In this document: positions 46,985 through 56,964 of the stretch, in pieces
Layout: each line of letters starts with the position of its first letter
Position numbering within the stretch: the first letter of the stretch is position 1
NCBI GenBank assembly: GCA_963675135.1
Contig: OY776131.1
Coordinates: forward strand, 30,371,881-30,435,880
DNA length: 64,000 nucleotides
From: Galeopsis tetrahit
Lineage: Eukaryota > Streptophyta > Magnoliopsida > Lamiales > Lamiaceae
Direction: 5' to 3'
The notes under the pieces: model-generated
What the model saw: only the letters and a program-made list of their open reading frames with translations
What the model was told of the DNA's origin: nothing
Databases searched by the model: none
Program-made: the position numbers and the translations under genes

Positions 46985-47555
46985 AATGCAAACCAACCAA
47001 CCTAAGACATAAACCAAACTTCTCTTTTGGTAATACCTTAGTGAATGCATCAGCAGGGTTCTCCTCGGTAGCTATCTTAACCACCTGGACTGTACCCTTC
47101 TCCACAATATCTCTTAAAAAGTACAAATTCACATCAATATGCTTGGTTCTCTCATGATACCCCTAATTCTTTGCAAGATGAATTGCACTTTGATTATCAC
47201 AGAAGACAGTCACAGTGTTATGAGATAAACCAAACTCCTTCAGAATTCCCTTCAGCCAAATGTTTTCCTTAACTACTTCAATCAAGGTCACATACTCTGT
47301 TTCAGTAGTAGATAAGGCAACTACAGATTGATGAATAGACCTCCAAGACACATCCATACCAAACAGAGTGAACACATATCCTGTTAAGGACTTTCTAGTG
47401 TCAACATTGACTGCATAATCTGCATCCACGTATCCCACAAGTACATCCCCCTCATTTGGCATCTTCTGAAACTTCAGACTCTTCTGTGCTGACCCCAGAA
47501 CATATCTCATGACCCACTTAACCGTTTCCCAATAGCTTAACCCTGGATCACTCAT
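46985..47555 (-). pseudogene. pol: A RNase H
   Basis: MSDPGLSYWETVKWVMRYVLG, then RNase H (GYVDADYAVNVDTRKS, TTETEYVTL) and IHLAKN, where a TAG (47162-47160) replaces Gln; further on GYHERTKHIDV and the tail are still readable to about 46985. Out of frame with RT because about 26 bp after CKPDLIYE are lost. Confidence 0.85.
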
Positions 47556-48414
47556 ATATCAAGTCTGGTTTACAACACACCATAACATACATTAAACTCC
47601 CTACAACACTGGTATAAGGTATCTTACTCATCTGAGCTCTCTCTTGGCTGTTCCTAGGACTCATATGATTGGATAATCGATGATGTTGACCAATAGGAGT
47701 AGAGACAGTCTTTGCTTGATGCATTCTGAACCTCTCTAACACCTTCAGAAGATAAGTTGGCTGACTCAGCTGAATAGACCCATCTACTCTACTGATCTCC
47801 ATCCCAAGAATCACTTTGACTTCACCAAGATCTTTCATCTCAAACTCCCGTTTGAGGATCTCCTTAACTTGATTAACACTGTTAATAGACTCTCCAACTA
47901 TTAACATGTAATCAACATACAACAGAAGATAGGTAACAACAGACTCAACCCGTCTGAAATAGACACAACTGTTATACAAACTCCTTGTAAAACCAGCTGA
48001 GCAAATGTACTCATCAAATCTCAAGTACCATTGACGAGGGCTTTGTTTCAGGCCATAGAGGGATTTCTTCAGCAGACACACCTTGTCTTCCCCTTCCTCT
48101 ATGTCCTACCCTTCTACTAACTTTATATAGATTCTCATCTGATGCAGCTCCAATTCATATTGAGCAACCATAGCTAACAAGATTCTGATGCTACAATGCT
48201 TCACAACAGGTGAGAAGATTTCATTGAAATCAATACCTTCTTTCTGTGTAAATCCCTTAGCTACAAGCCTCGCCTTATATCTAAGCTTGTCACCCCTCTG
48301 AGCCTCCACCTTCTTTTTATAGATCCACTTACACCCAACCAACTTTTTGTTCTTGGGCCTCTGAACAATCTCCCAGGTCTGGTTCTTGTTCAGAGAAAGC
48401 AGCTCATCCTCCAT
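47548..48414 (-). pseudogene. pol: A reverse transcriptase
   Basis: RT start (MEDELLSLNKNQTWEIV), conserved [17 protein letters not shown], then an in-frame loss of a dozen codons around the usual DVKTAFLHG motif and a TAG at about 48107, then LYGLKQSPRQWYLRFDE. The catalytic YVDD reads YVDY (about 47925-47905), so a metal-binding Asp is lost. Dead on three counts. Confidence 0.9.
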
Positions 48415-48423
48415 AGCAACTAT

Positions 48424-49329
48424 CTACTTCTCCTTGTGGTGGCAGCTGATGGCTTCTGAATAAGACTTTGGCTCCAGAGACTCCACCTCCAGAGTTGCAC
48501 ATAATGTAAATGAGACAATGTCAGCTTGTCCATACCTCTGAGGTGGGTGGACTTCTCTTCTGGTTCTGTCCCGTGTCAGTTGATATTGTTGTAGATCATT
48601 CTCACTGTGAGGATCGCCCTCCTCATCTGGATCAATATCATCTACAACAGGTCCTCCGGTGTCATCAACATGCTCCACCTCGACTTGTGTCTCGTCTCGT
48701 TGGTTATCAGCCGCACTAGTACTCGTACTAGCCTCTTCTGATAGAGGCATCCTGCTCTCATCAAAAGTAACATCTCTGCTGATAATACACTTCTGCATTC
48801 CAGCTTCAAGGCACCATAACCTGTATCCTTTCACACCTGAAGGATACCCAACAAACACGCATTGCAATGCTCGAGGCTCAAGCTTATCTTGCTTGACATG
48901 GGCATAAGCTGCACATCCAAATACCTTCAAATAATTGTAATCAGATGCATGGCCAGACCATAACTCCTCTGGGGTTTTATACTGCACAGCTGAGGAAGGA
49001 CTTCTGTTTATCAAATAGGCTGTTGTTGACACAGCTTCTCCCCAAAACGCCTTTGGCAGACCAGAGTTGTTCAACATACACCTGACTCTCTCAAGAAGCG
49101 TCAGATTCATCCTCTCAGCTACTCCATTCTGCTGAGGGGTCCCTGGCACAGTCCTATGCCTCACTATTCCTTTCGATCTACAGAACGCATTGTACTCTTC
49201 TGATAGGTACTCCACACCATTATCAGTTCTCAAATGTTTGAGAATCTTGCATGTGACATTTTCACATTCAATGAGTCATTCCTTGAATTTCTCAAATGCT
49301 TCTGCCTTCGACTTCAGAATAGAAACCTG
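48424..49329 (-). pseudogene. pol: A integrase, C-terminal two thirds
   Basis: Starts at the B insertion. A TGA replaces Trp in KFKE-LIE (about 49278). Then come RTDNGVEYLSEEYNAF (second catalytic Asp), [12 protein letters not shown] (catalytic Glu), VFGCAAYAHV and GYPSGVKGYRLW. A stop at 48426-48424 replaces Trp after KEK. The N-terminal zinc region and first Asp must lie on the far side of B, beyond the window. Confidence 0.9.
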
Positions 49330-50944
49330 TTGGGAATAAAATGATTTTGATTTAGATACCAAAACCCCTGATTGATGATGTTCAGATTAGTTGAGATATG
49401 CTCAAGTGCAGTTCAGATAAGTTGTCTCAGAACACTTGAGTAAGTAGAATGCTTAAGTTAAAAATCTCAGGAATGTTGTGAGATTTTAGAGTTCAGGATA
49501 GTTGTCCAAAGCTGGAATGTTAGGCAGCTTGATAAGTGTTAAGTCTCTAGGCCAAAGTTGCTGAACTTTTAGGACAAGCTGACCAAGTGGACAACTAAGC
49601 TGAAGAGATCAAGAGTGTTAAGGCAATGCTCATAAATGCAAATGATCAGAATAGTTGAAGTACAAATGATCAAGAGCATTGAATGCCAAAGCTCACAGAA
49701 GACACATTCAATGAAGCATTTATTGCCAATCATGCCTGAACCAAGCATTAAAGACTTAAGGCATTAAAGAGTGAAGCATTGAATGAATGTTGGAACATTC
49801 TAAATTGCAGCAGGAATGTTCAGGGAGCTTGTCCTATCTGACCGTTGGTTGAGTGCAGATTCTGCCACAAATCAACCTTGGGAAATGTGCATATTTGGAA
49901 TCTGACACAAGTCATCTCAGCCGCATTTTTCAGAAGTCAACACATTCATTCAAGCAACCATTGAAGAGGCCTTTTACACAGTGGATAAAAGGATGCCAAG
50001 CTTCATAGCCGTTTCAATGGTGCTACAAATAGATAAGTTTGAATTGCTATCCCTCCAACGGTTAGTTGTTCAAATTTACCTATAAATACAGAAGTGATCA
50101 AAGGATTCAAACACCCAACTACAAGCTATCAAACTACCATCAAGCTTTCAAAGGAAACCTAAGCTGTTCCTCAGAATCCCATGTTTCCTGAATCACTTCA
50201 TTTAGCTAAGCCAATCCTTGTAATCATCCAAATCTTAGCATTGAGATATCCTAAGCCTTTACAACTGTTCTTATTGTAAAGGATATCTCTATTAGTTGGA
50301 ACCAAACCTCAAACCCTTATCTCATTTAGTGAAGAGAGAGTTTGTTGTAGAAGTGAAAAGTTAAGGACTGTCATTGTGAAACACAGTCTTAACTCAGAAG
50401 AGATTGAGCACTAGGACTCAGATTATCCTAGGGATCAAAGCACTAAGAGAGTGTTGTTGATCAGTGCACCTTGGCACTATAAAACAAGCTAATTCCATTT
50501 TGAAGGAATTATCCTGTTCAATCAGGGAAAGTGGATGTAGCAGCTTGAGTCTCTGAACCACTATAAACTTGTGTGCCATTTACTTATTGCACTCTTTATT
50601 GTATCTACTTTTAATCATATTTCAAAGAGCAAAACTCAGTAAGTTAAGAAAAACTGTTTTGGACAAAGTCCCTGATAACTGTATCTTTTCAGAAATTAAC
50701 TTGGAGTATTTCTTTAAGTCAAAAGGCCAACCACATTCCGCACTTAACAACTCTTTTAGATATTTAGCCTACTGATCACTCTATAGTGATCAATAGGACA
50801 AGTATCTATCAAAGTTCACACTCAGACTTACTGTAAGATAACTTGCCTGATAAGACCAGTTTGTTCAAAAAGGAAGAATTTGCATACACAAGTGCATTCC
50901 CCCCCCCCCCATACACTTGTGTCATACTCCATCAAGGACCAACA
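49330..50944 (+). repeat. B 5' LTR
   Basis: 1615 bp, TGTTGGGAATAAAATGATT ... CATCAAGGACCAACA. TATAAATA at 50081-50088. U5 stem-loop at 50886-50922. Contains no gene. Confidence 0.94.
50886..50922 (+). repeat. U5 stem-loop with C12 loop in B LTR
   Basis: 12-bp arms ACACAAGTGCAT (50886-50897) and ATACACTTGTGT (50911-50922), one mismatch, around T plus 12 C; 22 nt from the LTR end. Confidence 0.82.
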
Positions 50945-50946
50945 AG

Positions 50947-50958
50947 TGGTATCAGAGC
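50947..50958 (+). other. B primer-binding site (initiator Met-tRNA)
   Basis: TGGTATCAGAGC, two bases after the LTR. Confidence 0.95.
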
Positions 50959-51086
50959 AGGGGTTCATAGACCACTGCTTCTGAAAATCCAACTGATTTT
51001 CAAAATCACATTATTTCTGTGGTCACTGAACTGATCCAAATTTCTGAAAAACCTATTTGTGTTCATCTGATTCTACTATTATAGAA

Positions 51087-53489
51087 ATGGCTAACAATGC
51101 AGTTCCAGGAGATGTTGTCAACACCATCAACAACATGGGTCCAAACCAAGTCAATCATATTTCTCATCACAAACTGCCAATGTTCTCAATTGAGAACTAT
51201 GATTTCTGGAAGATCAGGATGAGAGCACATCTTGCTTGCCAGCATGATGAGATGCTTAAAGTCATCACCAGAGGGCCCTTCACATTCACTAAAGCAAATC
51301 CCAAGCTCACTGATGCTCAGAAAGCAGATCCAAGGGAGTTGCTGCCAAAGGATGAAGATGAGTTTACAACTGAGGAAAGAAAGAGACACAACCTGAACTA
51401 CATTGCAATGAATACATTGTACCAGACTATTCCAGATGCAGTGATGGGAAGAGTATACCACTGCACAACAGCTAAAGAAATTTGGGACACATTAGCACTC
51501 ATGTGTGAAGGTACCCAAAAGATAAAAGAGAACAAGCTTCAAGTGGCTATCCAAAAATATGAACAATTTTCTATGGAGCCCAATGAAACTATTGATCATC
51601 TTGATGGCAGATTCACTGACATCATGAATGAGATAAACTCTCTTGGCAAATTCTATGCCAAAAGAGAAGTTGCTTTGAAAATTTTGAGAAGTCTCGCATC
51701 CAAGTGGGACATATATTCTGTCATGATGCAAAATACCAGCAATCTTGACAACATGCCTATGCAGCAAGTATTCTCTGAACTCAAAACATATGAGTTTGAT
51801 TTGAACAGAAAGAAGGTACATGATGAGCCAACCTCCTCAAGCAAAGGTGTTGCCTTCAAAGCTGCTGAAACAGAAAAGAAAAATACTCAAAGATCCTCTC
51901 AATCTGTTTCAAAATCAGAAATGAAGGAGGAGCTGGCACTCATGGCAAGGATATTCAGCTCTCCTGACAACAAATCAGAGGACAAAGTCTCTGATGAAAA
52001 GAAAGAAGACAGATATGCTGACAGGAAGAAGTACATCAAAGGTGAACCATCATCATCAAGGAGGAAGGAGTCCTCAAGCAAGAAAAATGATGATGAAGAT
52101 GTGTGTTACAACTGCCAGAAAAAGGGTCACTTTCAGTATGATTGTCCTGACCTAAGTGCCAAAGAAAGAAAAGAAAGGCAGAATAAAAGAGACAAGAGGC
52201 TGAACAACAGGAAGGCCATGGTAGCTGGAGATTCAGCAAGTGAAGAGAGTGTCTACTCTTCTGATGATGGACTATTCTCCAACAGTGACAGTGATGATGA
52301 CTGTCAAATGGCATTTGAGAATGAAGAGGTATGTTCATCTTCCAACTCTTCTATTAACACACATGAGTCCAGTGAAATCCACTTGAAACTTAACTTTGGG
52401 AAGTTACTTGAGGATTTCACCAGGCTACAAGAGGTATGCAATATGGCACTGAGAGAAAATGAGCTTTTGAATTATAAAGTTCAAACTCCCAACCTTCCTG
52501 AACCAGAGTTTGACATTAAATCAACTGAGTTGTATCAGCAGACTGTGAGAGAACATGATGAAATGTCTCTCAAAGTCACTAAACAACAAAAGTTGATTGA
52601 TGAACAAGAACTGGCCTTGAGGAAAAAGGATTTTGATCTTAGAATCCTCCAAGCTAAATTTGACAATCTCTCCAGTGAATTTGATACTCTTAAATTAAGT
52701 GAGGGGAGCTTAAAAATGAAGATGTCTGCCTTGAATAAATCTGCTAAAGCAATAGAAGAAATTCAAGGGTTTCAAAGACCATTTGCTCAAAAAGGTGGAT
52801 TAGGCTATAATCCATTTGAACCCTCACCTGGTCTTAGTATTGCCTCATCAAGCAATTCTAAGATGACTTTTGTAAGATCAGTGGCTCAACAAAATGAAAT
52901 GGAAGTAAATCAACCACTGATCAAGGATAAAGGTAAAGGAATTTTTATACCAACTCAAGTAAACAATGTACCTAAACCCATACCTATGGAAAAGGTTAAA
53001 TGCATTGCTTATAAGAGAAATGAGGTTCAGAGAGGTAGAACCAATGGAAGGTCAACCTATCTGAATCCTCAGAGGAGTTGTCCAAAGTCTGTTCAGAAAA
53101 GGCCAACTCAAATGAGGCAACCTCAACTGAATGGATTAAGGCCCATCCCCTCTGACAGGTATAAAACCTTCAGGAAGCCTGGACCTTACATGCCAAAAGG
53201 AAAAGGCCATCCAAAACCATATCCTCAAAGGTCTTACCAAGCTGCACCTAAGTCTAGTAACTTCAGGAGGAATGTCCCAAAGAAATTCACCAACTCTCCT
53301 GAACCTTACAAGGCTAACACTTATACACAGAAGCCACCCAAGGCATTTAAGGGTCAAACTGTGTATGTAGATGTAAATGGAAACCAAGTCAGTCACTTTG
53401 AGTCAATCAGAGTAATTAGGCAGATTTGGGTTCCAAAAGGTACAACTAACCCTCTAGGACCCAACATTCAAAGGGTACCTAAATTTTGA
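51087..53489 (+). CDS. gag: B gag, intact
   Basis: 800 codons with no internal stop. Start ATG 51087 (MANNAVPGDVV). Gag fold: FWKIRMRAHL, EIWDTLALMCEG, LGKFYAKREVALKILRSL. Zinc knuckle CYNCQKKGHFQYDC around 52107-52148. An acidic Ser-rich stretch, a coiled coil (about 52540-52740) and a basic C-terminus ending RVPKF, TGA. It would form the particle shell and bind genomic RNA. This is the only complete Gag in the window. Unlike in H and F, pol is in another frame after this stop. Confidence 0.93.
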   Translation: MANNAVPGDVVNTINNMGPNQVNHISHHKLPMFSIENYDFWKIRMRAHLACQHDEMLKVITRGPFTFTKANPKLTDAQKADPRELLPKDEDEFTTEERKRHNLNYIAMNTLYQTIPDAVMGRVYHCTTAKEIWDTLALMCEGTQKIKENKLQVAIQKYEQFSMEPNETIDHLDGRFTDIMNEINSLGKFYAKREVALKILRSLASKWDIYSVMMQNTSNLDNMPMQQVFSELKTYEFDLNRKKVHDEPTSSSKGVAFKAAETEKKNTQRSSQSVSKSEMKEELALMARIFSSPDNKSEDKVSDEKKEDRYADRKKYIKGEPSSSRRKESSSKKNDDEDVCYNCQKKGHFQYDCPDLSAKERKERQNKRDKRLNNRKAMVAGDSASEESVYSSDDGLFSNSDSDDDCQMAFENEEVCSSSNSSINTHESSEIHLKLNFGKLLEDFTRLQEVCNMALRENELLNYKVQTPNLPEPEFDIKSTELYQQTVREHDEMSLKVTKQQKLIDEQELALRKKDFDLRILQAKFDNLSSEFDTLKLSEGSLKMKMSALNKSAKAIEEIQGFQRPFAQKGGLGYNPFEPSPGLSIASSSNSKMTFVRSVAQQNEMEVNQPLIKDKGKGIFIPTQVNNVPKPIPMEKVKCIAYKRNEVQRGRTNGRSTYLNPQRSCPKSVQKRPTQMRQPQLNGLRPIPSDRYKTFRKPGPYMPKGKGHPKPYPQRSYQAAPKSSNFRRNVPKKFTNSPEPYKANTYTQKPPKAFKGQTVYVDVNGNQVSHFESIRVIRQIWVPKGTTNPLGPNIQRVPKF

Positions 53490-53497
53490 CTTTGTAG

Positions 53498-55047
53498 GGT
53501 TGCAAGGACCACAAGAAGAGGAGAAGCATCAACAAGAAAACAGCATGGTACTTGGACAGTGGATGTTCAAGACACATGACTGGGAACAAAGAGCTTCTCT
53601 CAGAATTCATAGAAAATGATGGTCCTTCAGTAACCTTTGGAGACAGCTCTCAAGGGATCACAAGAGGCTATGGTACATTAAACATTGGTAGTGTCAAAAT
53701 TACTGATGTCTCATATGTCCAAGGCCTGAAATATAACTTGTTGCCTATAAGTCAAATTTGTGATAAAGGATATTGTGTTGAATTTGCACCAAATGAATGC
53801 ATTATCAGAAACAATTCAACACAACAGGTGCTACTAACAGGGGTGAGAAAGGGAAATGTCTATTTTGCAGATTGGAGCAAAACCCCTGAAGCAGTTTGTC
53901 TTGTTGCCAAAAGCACAAGTGAGCAAAGCTGGCTGTGGCACAGAAGACTAAACCATCTGAACTTCAAAACCATCAACAAGATTGCAAGAAACTCTCTAGT
54001 TAAAGGGCTGCCAAATCAAGTGTTCACCAAAGAACATATATGCCAACCATGTCAGGAAGGAAAGCAGATCAAAGCTTCATTCAAAGGAAAGCCTGTCATT
54101 TCAACTGAGAGAGTTCTTCAACTACTGCATATGGATTTATTTGGTCCAATAATCCCAGTAAGTATAAATGGAAGAAAATATGCATTAGTTGTTGTTGATG
54201 ATTTCTCCAGGTACACTTGGGTGGTATTCCTGCAGAACAAAAAGGAGACTCAAGTCAAGTTACCTGAATTGATGATGAGATTGAGTAATGAAAAGGGCCT
54301 AAGTATTGTCAAGATTAGATCAGACAAAGGCACTGAATTCATAAACTCATACATCAATGAGTACTGCAGCAAGAATGGCATCATTCATGAGACTTCAGCA
54401 GCAAGAACACCTCAACAAAATGGGGTTGCTGAAAGAAGAAACAGAACCTTGAAAGAAGCAGCAAGAACATTGATTGCTGAATCAAAACTGCCTAAAAGGT
54501 TCTGGGCTGAAGCCATTAGCACTGCATGTCACACTCAAAACAGGTCCTTAATCACCAAAGGACAAGGTAAAACTTCATATCAATTATGGAAAGGTAGATT
54601 GCCCACTGTTGCTTACTTTCACATATTTGGTTGTAAGTGTTTCATTCATAATAATGGGAAGGAGCAATTGAAAGCTTTTGACAGCAAAGCTGATGAAGGA
54701 ATATTTGTTGGATATTCACAAATCAGCAAAGCTTACAGAGTCTACAATTGCAAAACCCTTATTGTGGAAGAAACACCTCATGTTGTGTTTGATGAATCTA
54801 TTAATGAGTTCAGGGAAAGAAACCTGAATATTGATGACATAACACAAAGAACAACCAGGTTAAGGTTTCAAAGCAAGGAAACAGTGTTTGTAGATGTTGC
54901 CCAGCCTAAACTACATGATAATAAAAAACTGGACAACCTACCTTATTGCAATCAACCAGAAACCAATCAACCTGAAGGTGATATTGAACTGACTAACCCA
55001 ATCCCAGTTCAAAACCAGGTAACAACTACCAATGAAGAAGCAGGCAA
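53498..55047 (+). pseudogene. pol: B pol, truncated by element C: protease and integrase
   Basis: Open from 53498 just after a TAG in its own frame. Protease LDSGCSRHMTG (about 53552), HHCC zinc region (WLWHRRLNHL ... CQPCQEGK), integrase core with MDLFGP, SDKGTEF and AERRNRT, C-terminal FHIFGCKCF, then the acidic linker to TTTNEEAG. At 55048 the frame enters the LTR of element C and stops after about 30 foreign codons (55141). RT and RNase H are displaced beyond the window. No other lesion is seen, so before C arrived this pol may have been functional. Confidence 0.92.
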
Positions 55048-56783
55048 TGTGATTCGGGTGGAATTTACACGTTTAGAGGCACATTTGAAGCATGTTTTGA
55101 TGTGGATTTCATTGATTTATGCATTGATTATGATTGTTTGAGCCGAAATGAGAGAAAGGTTGTGTTTTGTCGATTTTATAGGAAATACGATGGAATTTGG
55201 AGCAAAACAGCAACCATACTTTGCTGGATCAGGAAGAGAAGTGCACAGTTGGATTCGTCTCGAAAAACGGAGTGGATTAGCCAAAGGAATCGAGTCAATC
55301 CGACACCCGAGGCGAAAGATATGCACGAAACGAGAAAGGGCCGAAGCCGACCAAGCGAGAGCACGCCCGAGACGAGTGCTCGAGCAAGTGCACATCGAAA
55401 CCGAAGGATTTTGGCTGAAGAGAGGGCACGGCCGAGCACCTTGCTCGGCCAAGCTACTGCCAAGAAAAGTTGAAGGCCACGGTCGAGCACGCCTCTCGAC
55501 GAGGACGACCTCGAGACCGAGAAACTTTGGTCGACAACGCCTCGGCCGAGACAAGGCCACGGCCGAGCACTCCCTTGCCCTGCTCCACATCGCCTCGGCC
55601 GAGAAGCAGTCACGGCCGAGCACTCCCCGTTTCCCCTGTCCGCCGAGCACGGCCGAGCCGCTTGCTCGGCCGAGCACCTGCAAGTAAAAAGGCCGTTTTG
55701 CACGGCCGTGCCAATCCCATTTTCGGTGCTTTTTCCACATTTTGGCCATTTTTTAGGGACCAACTTGCAATTTTGCCATCCAAACCCTACCCAAACACTA
55801 TTTAAACCCCTTTTCTTGAAATCCAAGGCATTCTCCCCCAAATTCACACATAGTTACACATACTTGGAGGTGTTTTGGCCATTTCTCTCTCAATTCTTCA
55901 CCAAATCAAGGAAGAAAGGATGCAATAGCTCCCAAATTCCATTCCCTACCACATTCTAGACTAAGCTTTCTCTTTCTTTTCCTTTTTATTTAGTTATTTC
56001 ATTTGAATTGTGTAATTTGATTATGCTAGTTATTAGCTAAACACTTTGTGGTTCTAAGGCATTGTAAGACTTGGATTTATGTTTATGAGTAATTTCTTGC
56101 TTTAATTGGTGTTTGCTTCTTATTTGCATGTTTAATTATCCATTGTCAAGCATGTTGTTATTGGCCATGATGATTTGCTTATCTATTGTTAATTGGAGTA
56201 AGATCGAGAGATTTATTTCATTTAATCGTATGCAAGCATGCAACCCGATATTATTATGAGCTCGAGAGAGGATTAATTATCGGAGAGGGAATCGAATGGT
56301 CTTAGGAGCTATTTTAGGCGGTGTAATGTTTGTGAGGTAGAAATACGAGCCTATGTTGCATTGCGGCTTTGGTTAATTAGATCGAGAGATTAATTAATCC
56401 TTCTTGTGTGATCACCCTATATGAGATAAACTTAATGGCCATCTAAACGAGATAACATTCATAAACGGACATCTAAGTGTTACCATCGCCTTGGAACCCA
56501 CCTTTTCTCTTTGAATTTCAATTCGTTTACGTTCGTCTTACTTATTTGCATGTTAGTTGATCGATTTTGTATTTACTCTTCATTACTTATTTGTGACACA
56601 TAGTTAGGTAATTTTAGAGTAATTCACACCACTCAAATTATCGATCACGTCTATTTAGAACTCGACTAGCAAACTACCCTTTTACGCTTAACCTTCTCGT
56701 GGGATCGACTTCGTGCTTATCACGCTACAATAGACGTCGTACACTTGCGGTTGTTTATTTAGTGTTGCATAACGCGTGTATCA
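55048..56783 (+). repeat. C 5' LTR
   Basis: 1736 bp, TGTGATTCGGG ... CGCGTGTATCA. TATTTAAA at 55799-55806 is the likely TATA box, followed by a leader with Athila-like CCAAATTCACACATAG. Positions 55330-55690 are GC-rich and full of GGCCGAGCAC/CTCGGCCGAG words, so long frames on both strands there are composition artefacts. Confidence 0.85.
55330..55690. repeat. GC-rich CGGCCGAGCAC-word repeat inside C LTR
   Basis: More than ten degenerate copies of GCCGAGCAC or its complement in about 360 bp, many CG and CCGAG sites. A weaker version is in the related LTR at 45365-45535. Confidence 0.75.
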
Positions 56784-56789
56784 AGTTTA

Positions 56790-56806
56790 TGGCGCCGCTG
56801 CCGAGG
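56790..56806 (+). other. C primer-binding site
   Basis: TGGCGCCGCTGCCGAGG, six bases after the LTR. It resembles the Athila site TGGCGCCGTTGCCGGGG (Asp-tRNA type). Confidence 0.8.
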
Positions 56807-56964
56807 AGGTTTATGAGCTCTAGAGTGTAGGCTAGGAGAGTTTTAGTTTAGACAATTTATTTGCTTTCTTTATTTTGCAAAAATCCAAAAAAAAAATTTG
56901 TGTTTGTTATCTTGATCTTAATTGTATATCTCACTCTCGTTTATTCTTTTGATAGACATGGTTT

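Larger units (their letters stand above)
46862..49329 (-). mobile_element. Element A: decayed copia pol, oldest member of the right-hand nest
   Basis: Minus-strand copia from mid-integrase (49329, where element B is inserted) to the end of RNase H and a 3' end with AAGGTGGAGATTT. It is interrupted by B on one side and the Athila-like LTR on the other. Many stops and deletions are spread over 2.3 kb, far more than in the other copia elements. Confidence 0.88.
49330..55047 (+). mobile_element. Element B: Sirevirus-type copia, 5' half
   Basis: LTR, primer site, gag, and pol up to the integrase-RT linker, where element C is inserted. Its LTR and proteins are close to those of H and D but form a distinct subfamily. 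Left flank AAACC (49325-49329) is the expected target duplication. The remaining RT, RNase H, ORF3 and 3' LTR should reappear beyond the right edge. Confidence 0.93.

Noticed and set aside
55117..55850. Several overlapping ORFs of 110-220 codons on both strands in the GC-rich part of C's LTR, and similar ones at 45219-45603
   Set aside because: They are stop-poor because of the CGGCCGAGCAC-type repeat, occur in all frames, and encode only Arg/Ala/Ser-rich text with no domain.
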